Shown: piece after piece, positions 51,435 to 59,825 of the stretch
Position numbering within the stretch: the first letter of the stretch is position 1
Layout: each line of letters opens with the position of its first letter
Assembly (NCBI RefSeq): GCF_900101015.1
Contig: NZ_FNFZ01000012.1
Span: forward strand, 62,001 to 126,000
Source: Sarcina sp. DSM 11001
Lineage (GTDB): Bacteria > Bacillota > Clostridia > Lachnospirales > Lachnospiraceae
Direction: 5' to 3'
Length of the DNA: 64,000 nucleotides
The notes under the pieces: model-generated
Database searches by the model: none
Told to the model about the DNA's origin: nothing
Seen by the model: only the letters and a program-made list of their open reading frames with translations
Translations under genes and position numbers: made by a program

Positions 51435-51951
51435 TTCAGTCTCACTCCGAGATTTTGCAGAAGAAGATATCAGACTAAAAGTCGAGTGGATAAATAATCC
51501 TGAAAACAATCAATATCTTCATTACGATATTCCTATTGAGTATGGGAAAACGCTGCGTTGGTTTCATCAGAAGGACAATGCTCATAGAGTGGATTGCACC
51601 ATCGAATATGACGGACAACCTGTAGGAGTCATAGGATTGCTGGCTATAGACAAAGTGAATCAAAAAGCGGAGTACTACATAACGGTAGGGAATACTTCAT
51701 ATCAAAGAAGAGGAATTGCAACAAAGGCGACAATGCTCATATTAGAATATGCTTTTTTAGATTTAGGGCTAAACAAAGTATATCTCACAGTAGATGCTGA
51801 TAATGAGAAGGCGTGTGGCCTTTATGAGCATGTTGGAATGACTTGTGAAGGCTTGTTTCGTGAAGATCTTTTACATCATGGGAAACTAATTGATCGCAAA
51901 AGATATGCAATTCTGAAAGAGAACTGGAGTTGTGGGTGGCGTGATGAATAA
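51418..51951 (+). CDS. GNAT acetyltransferase (RimJ/RimL-like)
   Basis: A 177-residue N-acetyltransferase. VSLRDFAEEDIRLKVEWINN starts it; the acetyl-CoA loop is YQRRGIATKATMLIL, followed by LNKVYLTVDADNEKACGLYEHVGM. The start overlaps the PGT gene with GGAG upstream. Placed after an aminotransferase and a PGT, it may acetylate the new amino group of a UDP-amino sugar, the role that a hexapeptide enzyme (PglD) has elsewhere. Confidence 0.88.
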   Translation: MQKSIDSVSLRDFAEEDIRLKVEWINNPENNQYLHYDIPIEYGKTLRWFHQKDNAHRVDCTIEYDGQPVGVIGLLAIDKVNQKAEYYITVGNTSYQRRGIATKATMLILEYAFLDLGLNKVYLTVDADNEKACGLYEHVGMTCEGLFREDLLHHGKLIDRKRYAILKENWSCGWRDE

Positions 51952-52912
51952 AAATATTCTAATCCTTGCCGCTGGAACGCGGAATAAAATCGTACAGTAT
52001 TTTAAGAGGACTTTTGACGGCGTCGGAACCGTTGTAGCTACGGATGCGAGCACTTTAAGTCCTGCCATCTATGACGCTGATAAATATTTCATTGTTCCTC
52101 CAATCACAGAAGAAGGTTACATAGACAAGATTCTTGAGATTTGTAAGAAAGAACAGATTAGCGGCGTTCTTAGCCTTATCGATCCGGAGCTAAGCTTGCT
52201 TGCAGCCAATGAAGAGAAGTTTAAGGCGGTTGGTACAACGATTATCGGCTCATCCTACGACCTCTGTGAAATGGCTCTGGACAAGATGCAGATGTACGAG
52301 TGGCTGAAGGCTCACGGGTATAACTGCGCTCGTTCCTGGATGGACAAGGATGAGTTCTACAGGGCTGTAGATGCTGGCGAGGTTTCGTATCCCGTCTTTG
52401 TGAAGCCGTATCGAGGGAGTGCAAGTATAAGCATCTCAAAAGTCTATGACAAGGAAACCGTTGATCTTCTCTTTGCCCACGAGGATGACCTGATGATTCA
52501 GGAGTTCCTTGATGGTCAAGAGATCGGCGCGGATGTGTACATCGATCTTATCAGCGGAGAAGTAGTATCCATTTTCACAAAGGAAAAGATTAAAATGCGT
52601 GCCGGTGAGACGGACAAGGCGGTCAGCTTTAAGGATCCAGAGTTATTTGCGCTGATTGAGAAGTTCGTGAATGAAGCTGGATACCGGGGACAGATTGACA
52701 TTGATATCTTTGAGATTGAGGGTCAGTATTACATCAGCGAAGTGAATCCTCGATTTGGTGGAGGGTATCCGCACGCATATGAGTCTGGCTGCGATCATAT
52801 GAAGCTGATTCTGAACAATCTGCAGGGCATAGTAAACGAGAAAAATATCGGTGCCTACGAAGAAGGCATCTACATGATGAAATATAACGAAGTGAAAATC
52901 GTAAAGATGTGA
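51944..52912 (+). CDS. ATP-grasp ligase (carbamoyl-phosphate-synthase-like)
   Basis: A 322-residue protein. NILILAAGTRNKIVQYFKRT is the N-terminal region, YPVFVKPYRGSASISI the ATP-binding lysine loop, MIQEFLDGQEIGADVYIDLIS the middle and YYISEVNPRFGGGYPHAYESG the metal-binding end. It overlaps the GNAT gene by eight bases. Relatives in polysaccharide clusters are thought to add an amino acid or other carboxylate to a sugar; substrate unknown. Confidence 0.88.
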   Translation: MNKNILILAAGTRNKIVQYFKRTFDGVGTVVATDASTLSPAIYDADKYFIVPPITEEGYIDKILEICKKEQISGVLSLIDPELSLLAANEEKFKAVGTTIIGSSYDLCEMALDKMQMYEWLKAHGYNCARSWMDKDEFYRAVDAGEVSYPVFVKPYRGSASISISKVYDKETVDLLFAHEDDLMIQEFLDGQEIGADVYIDLISGEVVSIFTKEKIKMRAGETDKAVSFKDPELFALIEKFVNEAGYRGQIDIDIFEIEGQYYISEVNPRFGGGYPHAYESGCDHMKLILNNLQGIVNEKNIGAYEEGIYMMKYNEVKIVKM

Positions 52913-52923
52913 GGTTAGACCTG

Positions 52924-54018
52924 ATGCGGGAAAAGATTCTAATTGTGAGTAATGTGACTGGTGGGCTTGCAAGCTTCAGAAGCGAATTAATTGCGACATT
53001 ATCAAAAGATTATGATGTCATAATTCTCGCATCAGACAACGGGAGAGAAGAAGTACTTGAAGCTGCAGGCGCAAAAGTGATTCTGATGAATTTGGATCGG
53101 CATGGAACCAATCCTCTGAAGGAAATGAAGCTTGTTTCTTATTATAAGAAACAAATGCAGGAGATAAAACCCAAGATTGTTCTTACCTATACCATTAAGC
53201 CCAATGTTTATGCCGGAATAGCGGCTGCTTCATTAGGAATACCGTATATAGCTAACATTACTGGTTTGGGCCCAGCAATTGAGAATGGTGGGCTTCTTCA
53301 GAAGATAACAATTCCTCTTTATAGATATGGCCTTCGCAAGGCACAAAAAGTTTTCTTCCAGAACACATCTAATCGAGATTTTATGATTGAACGAAGAATG
53401 GTCAAAAATTATGATCTTCTTCCTGGATCCGGTGTTAATCTTGAAAAGTTTACAGTACAGCCGTATCCGCAGGGAGATACTGTAGACTTTGTTTTTATAT
53501 CACGCGTCGTGAAGGAGAAAGGCATAGATCAGTATCTTAATGCTGCGAGAGAAATAAGATCAAGATACCCGGAAACAAGATTCCATGTCTGTGGTGCGTG
53601 CGAAGATGCTTACGAAAGTGTTTTACATGAATTAGCTAATGATGAAACGATCATTTATCATGGCAAAATTGAGGATGTTATTGGAATGCATAGGCTGTGT
53701 AGTTGCACAGTCCATCCCTCCTTCTATCCGGAGGGGATGAGTAACGTACTATTAGAGTCTTGCGCATGTGGCCGTCCTATCATCACTACTGATCGCCCTG
53801 GATGTCGAGAGATTGTGGATGATGGTGTAAATGGCTTTGTAGTAAAGCAGCGTGACAATCAGGATCTGATTGAGAAGATCGAAAAGTTCTTGAAGCTCAG
53901 CTGGGAAGAGAAGAAGGCCATGGGATTGGCTGGTAGGGCTAAGGTTGAACGAGAATTTGACAGGAATATTGTCGTTCGGAAGTACCTGGAAGAAGTCAGA
54001 AAGGCAAATATACGATGA
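52924..54018 (+). CDS. Family 4 glycosyltransferase (PglA-like)
   Basis: GT-B transferase of 364 residues. ILIVSNVTGGLASFRSELI opens it; ANITGLGPAIENGG and LPGSGVNLEKF follow, and the donor site is HPSFYPEGMSNVLLESCACGRPIITTDRPG with the E-x7-E motif. The ATG is chosen over an upstream GTG that overlaps the previous gene. It ends in an ATGA overlap with the next gene. Likely adds the second sugar after the PGT. Confidence 0.93.
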   Translation: MREKILIVSNVTGGLASFRSELIATLSKDYDVIILASDNGREEVLEAAGAKVILMNLDRHGTNPLKEMKLVSYYKKQMQEIKPKIVLTYTIKPNVYAGIAAASLGIPYIANITGLGPAIENGGLLQKITIPLYRYGLRKAQKVFFQNTSNRDFMIERRMVKNYDLLPGSGVNLEKFTVQPYPQGDTVDFVFISRVVKEKGIDQYLNAAREIRSRYPETRFHVCGACEDAYESVLHELANDETIIYHGKIEDVIGMHRLCSCTVHPSFYPEGMSNVLLESCACGRPIITTDRPGCREIVDDGVNGFVVKQRDNQDLIEKIEKFLKLSWEEKKAMGLAGRAKVEREFDRNIVVRKYLEEVRKANIR

Positions 54019-54911
54019 ATTACAAGAAGTTTTTGAAGACACCTGCAATGAGAGCGGCTGCGCTTAAAATGCTGAGTTTCTTGCCGGATGCTCCAATGTT
54101 GAAATTGCAATATAGAATTAAGTTGGGAAGAAAGCTGAATCTGGATAATCCAGTCAGGTTTTCTGAAAAACTCCAATGGTACAAGATCAATTACAGAAAT
54201 CCAGTCATGCATCAGTGCGTGGATAAGTATAAGGTTCGGGAATATGTGAAGGCAAAGGGGTTAGAAAATATACTCGTTCCACTTTATGCGCATTACGATT
54301 CAATTGAGCAAGTCGAGTGGGATAAACTGCCCGACCAGTTTGTTGTTAAAACACAAAATGGCGGTGGCGGGCTTAATGTAGTTGTATGCCCGGATAAGTC
54401 GAAGCTTAATATTCCAGAAATCAATCAGAAACTTCAGTGCAAGAAGAAGAAGTCCAATTATGGTGGCCGTGAATGGGCGTACTATGGTTCGGAACCCGGT
54501 ATTGTCGTAGAAGAATTATTAGTCAATAGAGATAAGCCGGAAGCCGGTGTGAACGACTATAAGATCTTCTGTTATTCGGGCAAGCCGGAATTCATTATCG
54601 TTGACGTTGATCGCTATATCGGCCATAAGCGAAACTTTTATGATACCGAATGGAACAACCTTCATGTAACGAGTGACTGCCCCGCATCCGACAGGGAAAT
54701 TGAAAGACCGGATAACCTTGAGGAGATGCTTCGTGTTGCCTCGAAACTCTCGGGAGATTTTCCTTATGTAAGAGTAGATTTGTACAGTGTCGACGGCAAG
54801 GTGTATTTCGGGGAGCTTACTTTCTATCCTTGGAGTGGATATGTTCAGTATACACCTGATGAGGCGGATTTCTGGTTTGGAAAAGATTTTGAATTGATAA
54901 CTATGAAATAG
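54015..54911 (+). CDS. TupA-like ATP-grasp family protein
   Basis: A 298-residue protein of the ATPgrasp_TupA family, often annotated as glycosyltransferase. LDNPVRFSEKLQWYKINYRNP, KYKVREYVKAKGLE, FVVKTQNGGGGLNVVV, EELLVNRDKPEAGVNDYKIFCY and GELTFYPWSGYVQYTPDE appear in the standard order. TupA proteins take part in teichuronopeptide or decorated-polymer synthesis, joining amino acids to a sugar acid. It starts within the stop of the GT4 gene. Confidence 0.9.
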   Translation: MNYKKFLKTPAMRAAALKMLSFLPDAPMLKLQYRIKLGRKLNLDNPVRFSEKLQWYKINYRNPVMHQCVDKYKVREYVKAKGLENILVPLYAHYDSIEQVEWDKLPDQFVVKTQNGGGGLNVVVCPDKSKLNIPEINQKLQCKKKKSNYGGREWAYYGSEPGIVVEELLVNRDKPEAGVNDYKIFCYSGKPEFIIVDVDRYIGHKRNFYDTEWNNLHVTSDCPASDREIERPDNLEEMLRVASKLSGDFPYVRVDLYSVDGKVYFGELTFYPWSGYVQYTPDEADFWFGKDFELITMK

Positions 54912-54933
54912 CTTTGGGACGCTTGGGGTTGTG

Positions 54934-56118
54934 ATGATGAATCAACGTATTAAGATTCGGCAGTGGGATTGGCTTTTGGTTATTGGAGCTACTCTTGCAC
55001 CTATGACCGGACTGCGCATTGCCAAAGTCGGGCCAGCTGAACTGCTGTGCTTTATATGGGCATTAAGATATATAAATTTTAAAAGGATTGAATTAGATGA
55101 GCTGAGGAAATTCTTTATACCTTATCTAATAAGTATGTTTATAGGAACTCTGATATGTATAGCGGTTTCTCCAGCAGAATTAACGGTAAGTGGTTGGGCA
55201 ACATGGTTATATCTGGCATTTATAGCATGTACAGTATATAGAAGAATTCAAGTCAATTCAGTCGCTTATAACGAGTTTGTTTTTGATAAGATGTGTATAT
55301 TTTCTGCCTGCTGGTATGGTTTTTTATATGTGTTCTCACGTACTGTTAGCCGCTCATTTCTAGGTGCTCCCCTGTGGTATTATGCTAGATATAGTGGTGG
55401 AGGGACAAACCCGCACCAAGTTGCTGTTTTGCTATGTGTCATTGCTTTCTGGTTCGTGAGACAGATTTTCTCTGGGGAAAAGACATTTAAATATGCAGTT
55501 TTGTTTATTCTAGCGGTATTTCTTGAAACTGAGTCAAAATCATCGACAGGTTTAGCTTCAATTTTCTTGGGACTATTTACTCTGGCTATTATTTTGACTG
55601 TGTTAAATATTAATAATTCAAAAGCTCGGACTGCAATCATTTTTATTGAAGTTACTCTTGGACTGTTAATTGCTGTGATATTCCGTAATATTATATATAA
55701 CATGGTTTATGAGTGGGTTGCGTCTGACGCAAATGGCCTAGGACGTTTTTATATATGGTCTTCATTTAAGCAGATGTTCGTGAAAAGCCCTATATTTGGA
55801 CTTGGTCCGGGAATGCATGCCATATCCTATTCTGGAATGAAAGAGTTTCATAACAGTTATCTTGAAATATATGCTGCATCTGGAATTGTTGGATTCATTA
55901 CACTTTTATTATTTAGTGGAAGATTAATAGCTAAAATTATTAAAGGAAACATTCTTTTATTGCCAATTATGGTGAGCGTTTATGTCTATAGTATGGCTGG
56001 ATTCGCTTTTAGAAGATTAGCGTTTTGGATCCCAATTGCTTTCATTGCCGTAATAGCTAAACAGCGGAGTGAAGAGCTATCTAACGGTGGAGGTGAGATC
56101 AATGTTCAAAAAACTTAA
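54934..56118 (+). CDS. Wzy/O-antigen ligase-like membrane protein
   Basis: A polytopic protein of about 394 residues; the exact start (GTG, ATG or ATG within seven bases) is uncertain. IGATLAPMTGLRIAKVGPAELL opens it, GGTNPHQVAVLLCVIAFW is in the middle, and the large loop ends FGLGPGMHAISYSGMKEFHNSYLEIYAASGIVGF with the conserved HNSY typical of these polymerases. It would polymerise the second module's repeat unit. It overlaps the acyltransferase gene by 17 bases. Confidence 0.9.
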   Translation: MMNQRIKIRQWDWLLVIGATLAPMTGLRIAKVGPAELLCFIWALRYINFKRIELDELRKFFIPYLISMFIGTLICIAVSPAELTVSGWATWLYLAFIACTVYRRIQVNSVAYNEFVFDKMCIFSACWYGFLYVFSRTVSRSFLGAPLWYYARYSGGGTNPHQVAVLLCVIAFWFVRQIFSGEKTFKYAVLFILAVFLETESKSSTGLASIFLGLFTLAIILTVLNINNSKARTAIIFIEVTLGLLIAVIFRNIIYNMVYEWVASDANGLGRFYIWSSFKQMFVKSPIFGLGPGMHAISYSGMKEFHNSYLEIYAASGIVGFITLLLFSGRLIAKIIKGNILLLPIMVSVYVYSMAGFAFRRLAFWIPIAFIAVIAKQRSEELSNGGGEINVQKT

Positions 56119-56656
56119 AAACATCATATCAGTTCTGTGGTCGCTGATAAAGTTCTGTTTGATCAAACTGATCCGGTGGAAGGAGTTCTCTTTCTGTCCC
56201 ATTGAACGATTCTCGCCTTCAACAATGATCAATATTCACAAGGGCGGCAAGATGGTGCTCGGGAATAAACTCCGGGTGCATTCTGGTTCCCGCCTAAGTG
56301 TTACCCCTGGTGGAGTCCTTACTATTGGTGATAATACAGCCATTAATTATAACTGCATTTTTGTTGCCAGGAAGAGCGTTTCAATCGGGAAAGACTGCAC
56401 ATTTGGCCCTAATGTTATTATCTTTGATCACGACCACGATTTTAGAGGGTCTGATGTAATGAACGGTGATGCCTTTAAGGAGAAAGAAGTGGTTATCGGT
56501 AATAATGTCTGGATCGGGGCAAATGCTGTTATCCTTAAAGGCGCGATTATTGGTGATAACGCAGTTATTGCGGCAGGCACAGTAGTAATGGGTGAAGTTC
56601 CTGCTAATTCCATCGGATATAACAAGAAAGAGCTTGCTACTAAGCAGTATAAGTAA
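56102..56656 (+). CDS. Left-handed beta-helix acyltransferase
   Basis: A 184-residue WcaF/MaT-type enzyme. GGAGGTGAG precedes the chosen ATG (MFKKLKNIIS); an upstream in-frame ATG lies inside the wzy gene. Hexapeptide turns start near residue 55 (INIHKGGKMVLGNKLRVHSG), with IIFDHDHDF carrying the catalytic His and VVIGNNVWIGANAVILKG, IGDNAVIAAGTVV completing the helix. Likely acetylates a sugar of the second polymer. Confidence 0.9.
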   Translation: MFKKLKNIISVLWSLIKFCLIKLIRWKEFSFCPIERFSPSTMINIHKGGKMVLGNKLRVHSGSRLSVTPGGVLTIGDNTAINYNCIFVARKSVSIGKDCTFGPNVIIFDHDHDFRGSDVMNGDAFKEKEVVIGNNVWIGANAVILKGAIIGDNAVIAAGTVVMGEVPANSIGYNKKELATKQYK

Positions 56657-56680
56657 AGGATCGGGGAAGGACAAACCGAT

Positions 56681-57898
56681 ATGAGTGTAAAGTCATTTGT
56701 CAAAAAAAACAAGTTGCTTGCAGCATTAGCGTATAGAGCAAGGGAACAAAGAAACATAGCATCAATGAAGAAGTACGGAAAGTTTCCGTTAGAGCCAGAT
56801 AAAGTTGTTTTCTATCGGTCTGGAGGAGGTTATGGGGATAATCCTCGTGCTATAGCAGAATATATACATAAACGTTATCCTGATATAAAACTTGTATGGG
56901 CATATGGTTCTCCCGATGATAAAAATTCTATCCCAGAATATATTCATCCTGTTGTTTTTGAATCAGATGAATATTTACGTGAAATGGCTACTGCTGCAGC
57001 TTGGATTTGTAGTACCACACTTCCTAACGGGACACTAAAAAGAAAAGGCCAACTATATATACAGACATGGCATGGAGATAAGGGATTTAAAAAGTTTGGC
57101 AAAGATGCTGTTGACTTGGATATTATAAAGAAAAGCACAAGCGGCCGCCAACTAATTGAATCTGAAATATGCGATTTTTTTCTTACCGGAGCGAAATGGT
57201 TTATACCTAAAATCCGTTCGGCGATAGGCTATAACGGTGAAATCATCGCTCATGGACTTCCGAGAAATGACTGCTTAGTAATTCCCGATCCCCAAGCTGC
57301 GTTAGCTATTAAGAGAAAACTTGGAATCTCTGAAGATACAAAAGTACTGATTTATGCTCCTACATTTAGGGACCATGAGGGAACACATGAAGTGGTTGCT
57401 TCTGACATCGATCTTTCTGCTATTCTCAGCGCGGTAGAGAAGAAAACGGGTGAACAGTGGATATGTCTTTTGAAAGCACATGCTGGTCGTGAATTAAAAA
57501 TGACAGTAAACGTGGACGAGAAGAAATTCATAGATGTTACTGCTTGCCCTGATATTGCTGATTTACTTATGATATCAGATATGATGATAACTGACTACTC
57601 CTCTTGCGCTGGGGATTTTGCTTTAACTAACCATTTTATTCTTCTTTATCAGGATGACATCGATTCATACACAACAAAGGATAGAACCCTTTATTTTGAT
57701 ATGAAGGATACTCCTTATTATGTTGCACACAACCTTGATGAAGCTGTAAAGATAATAAATGAAGTAGATACAGACTCAATAGAAAAAAACTGTGCTGCGA
57801 TTCGGGAATTTTATGGAGTTTGTGAGACTGGACGAGCCAGTGAAGAGGTTGTCAGCATAATTATGAAAAACAAAGCACGATTGGAGCAAGAAGAATGA
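56681..57898 (+). CDS. CDP-glycerol/CDP-ribitol glycerophosphotransferase-like (TagB/TagF family)
   Basis: A 405-residue membrane-associated transferase that moves a polyol phosphate from its CDP donor. The C-terminal half shows YIQTWHGDKGFKKFGKD, LIYAPTFRDHEGTHEV, ISDMMITDYSSCAGDFAL and LLYQDDIDSY, the signature TagF motifs with the catalytic His residues. The next gene encodes a TarI-like cytidylyltransferase, so the donor is probably CDP-ribitol or a related polyol. Stop and next start overlap (ATGA). Confidence 0.92.
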   Translation: MSVKSFVKKNKLLAALAYRAREQRNIASMKKYGKFPLEPDKVVFYRSGGGYGDNPRAIAEYIHKRYPDIKLVWAYGSPDDKNSIPEYIHPVVFESDEYLREMATAAAWICSTTLPNGTLKRKGQLYIQTWHGDKGFKKFGKDAVDLDIIKKSTSGRQLIESEICDFFLTGAKWFIPKIRSAIGYNGEIIAHGLPRNDCLVIPDPQAALAIKRKLGISEDTKVLIYAPTFRDHEGTHEVVASDIDLSAILSAVEKKTGEQWICLLKAHAGRELKMTVNVDEKKFIDVTACPDIADLLMISDMMITDYSSCAGDFALTNHFILLYQDDIDSYTTKDRTLYFDMKDTPYYVAHNLDEAVKIINEVDTDSIEKNCAAIREFYGVCETGRASEEVVSIIMKNKARLEQEE

Positions 57899-58611
57899 CG
57901 ACAGCAATTATTATAGCCGGAGGATCCGGTAGCAGAATGGGGCAGGATATCCCTAAGCAGTTTATTAATGTATACGATAAACCCATTCTGATTTATACAC
58001 TCGAAGGTTTTCAAAAGCATCCTCAGATCGATGCTATAGAAGTTGTGTGCATTGATGGCTGGCACGATGTGGTTTGGGCATATGCAAAACAATTCAATAT
58101 TACAAAACTAAAGTGGATTGTCTCAGGCGGAAAGACGGGACAAGAATCGATCCGAAACGGAGTTTATAATCTTGAGGGTAAAGTCTCCGACGACGACATC
58201 ATCATCATTCATGATGGAATAAGACCTCTTGTTGATGAAACCGTTTTAACTGACGTAATTGTTAAAGCGAAACAATATGGAAATGCTGTTACATCTCTCC
58301 CTTATAATGAGCAGATATTCCTGGTTGACGATGAGATTAGTACAACGAAGTTTATTCCAAGAGAAACTCTCCGTAGAGTATCTACACCCCAAGCTTATCG
58401 GTTTGATTTGCTTGATTCCAAGTATCAGGAAGCTTATGAGAAAGAGATAGGCATTTACGGTTCTCATTATACAAACACCATGATGGTTGAGTTAGGAGTA
58501 AGGCTGTTCTTTGCAGCCGGTTCAGATAAAAATATCAAGTTGACAACTAAAGACGATTTAGAGATGTTTAAGGCATATCTCAAATCAGATAAAGATAATT
58601 GGCTGAAATAA
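57895..58611 (+). CDS. TarI/IspD-like polyol-phosphate cytidylyltransferase
   Basis: A 238-residue CTP-dependent transferase. IIIAGGSGSRMGQDIPKQF is the CTP loop, GGKTGQESIRNGVYNL and IHDGIRPLVDETVL follow, and RVSTPQAYRFDLL and KLTTKDDLEMF complete the family pattern. Sequence and context fit TarI (ribitol-5-phosphate) better than IspD. No TarJ reductase follows; instead an SDR does. AGCAAGAAG lies upstream. Confidence 0.9.
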   Translation: MTTAIIIAGGSGSRMGQDIPKQFINVYDKPILIYTLEGFQKHPQIDAIEVVCIDGWHDVVWAYAKQFNITKLKWIVSGGKTGQESIRNGVYNLEGKVSDDDIIIIHDGIRPLVDETVLTDVIVKAKQYGNAVTSLPYNEQIFLVDDEISTTKFIPRETLRRVSTPQAYRFDLLDSKYQEAYEKEIGIYGSHYTNTMMVELGVRLFFAAGSDKNIKLTTKDDLEMFKAYLKSDKDNWLK

Positions 58612-58621
58612 GGGGTTATTC

Positions 58622-59683
58622 ATGAATCTATATAATAATGGACTGTACATGGAAGATATCCACTATGTAGGATCATTACCTCTTCCTTGGGAAAAGCTCA
58701 AAGGCAAAAGCATCATGCTTTCCGGTGCTACGGGAATGATTGGCAGTTTTCTTGTTGATGTCCTTCTCGAAAAGAATATTGCCGATGGTTTAAATTGTAC
58801 CGTATATGCTCTAGGTCGCAATGAAGAAAAAGCAAAGACACGGTTCAGCAAGTATGCAGATGATTCACATTTCATCTTTATTCCTTATGATGTGAAGTTG
58901 CCGTTTGAACGGAGTGACCTGGGTACAGTTGATTATATCCTTCATCTTGCATCTAATACTCACCCCATGCAGTATTCAACCGATCCTATCGGTACGATAA
59001 CTACGAATATTATCGGTGTTCAGAATCTTCTTGATTTTGCCGTAAAGCATTATGCTACCCGTTTTGCATTTGCATCTTCAAACGAAATATATGGCGAAAA
59101 CCGTGGGGACGTGGAGTTCTTTGACGAGAACTATTGTGGCTATATAAATTCCAACACAATGAGAGCTGGATATCCGGAAAGTAAGCGTTGCGGTGAGGCT
59201 CTATGTCAGGCATATAAAGCTCAGAAAGGTTTGGATGTTGTTATACCGAGGCCTACCCGTTCTTATGGTCCAACAATGCTAATGTCCGATACGAAGGCAA
59301 TAAGTCAGTTTATAAAAAAGGGGATTTCTGGTGAGAACATCGTTTTGAAATCAGCTGGAACGCAGTTATATAGCTATACATATGTTGCTGATGCCGTTGC
59401 TGGTCTCCTGACTATTTTGCTAAAGGGGGAGAATGGAGAAGCTTATAACATCGCAGAAGAGCATAGTGACATTATGCTTAAAGATCTTGCAACGATCATC
59501 GCAGGGATTAGTGGCAAAAAAGTGATGTTTGAAATCCCTGATGCAGTTGAAGCTGCCGGTTATAGCACCGCTACTAAAGCACGGTTAGATGGTCACAAGC
59601 TTCAGACACTTGGTTGGAAGCCCAAATATGATATTAATTTAGGAATGGAAAGAACGATACGTATTCTTAAGGACATATTATGA
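58622..59683 (+). CDS. NAD-dependent epimerase/dehydratase (extended SDR)
   Basis: A 353-residue SDR. IMLSGATGMIGSFLVDVLLEKN binds NAD, LHLASNTHPMQYSTDPIGTI and ASSNEIYGENRG follow, and AGYPESKRCGEALCQAY contains the catalytic Tyr-x3-Lys. It resembles UDP-glucuronate decarboxylase or dTDP-sugar dehydratase relatives found beside TarI-like genes. The stop codon TGA is formed at the junction with the inserted IS (T from host, GA from the element); without the insertion it would end TAG after the same last residue. Confidence 0.9.
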   Translation: MNLYNNGLYMEDIHYVGSLPLPWEKLKGKSIMLSGATGMIGSFLVDVLLEKNIADGLNCTVYALGRNEEKAKTRFSKYADDSHFIFIPYDVKLPFERSDLGTVDYILHLASNTHPMQYSTDPIGTITTNIIGVQNLLDFAVKHYATRFAFASSNEIYGENRGDVEFFDENYCGYINSNTMRAGYPESKRCGEALCQAYKAQKGLDVVIPRPTRSYGPTMLMSDTKAISQFIKKGISGENIVLKSAGTQLYSYTYVADAVAGLLTILLKGENGEAYNIAEEHSDIMLKDLATIIAGISGKKVMFEIPDAVEAAGYSTATKARLDGHKLQTLGWKPKYDINLGMERTIRILKDIL

Positions 59684-59703
59684 TGTAAGGGTCAAAACCC
59701 TCA

Positions 59704-59722
59704 GGCGTGAAACGCCTTTTTT
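59704..59722 (+). terminator. Rho-independent terminator inside the IS end
   Basis: GGCGT (59704-59708), loop GAA, ACGCC (59712-59716), then six T. It lies inside the left end of the element, so it would stop read-through from the epimerase gene and insulate the transposase. Confidence 0.8.
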
Positions 59723-59825
59723 CCAAAAACCTTGAAAACTGAATATAGATCGCGTATGGATTCGCATGTAGAAATGAAAATGGATGTGTTTCCCACTGGA
59801 TGGTCAGGATATCTCCTACCTTTAT

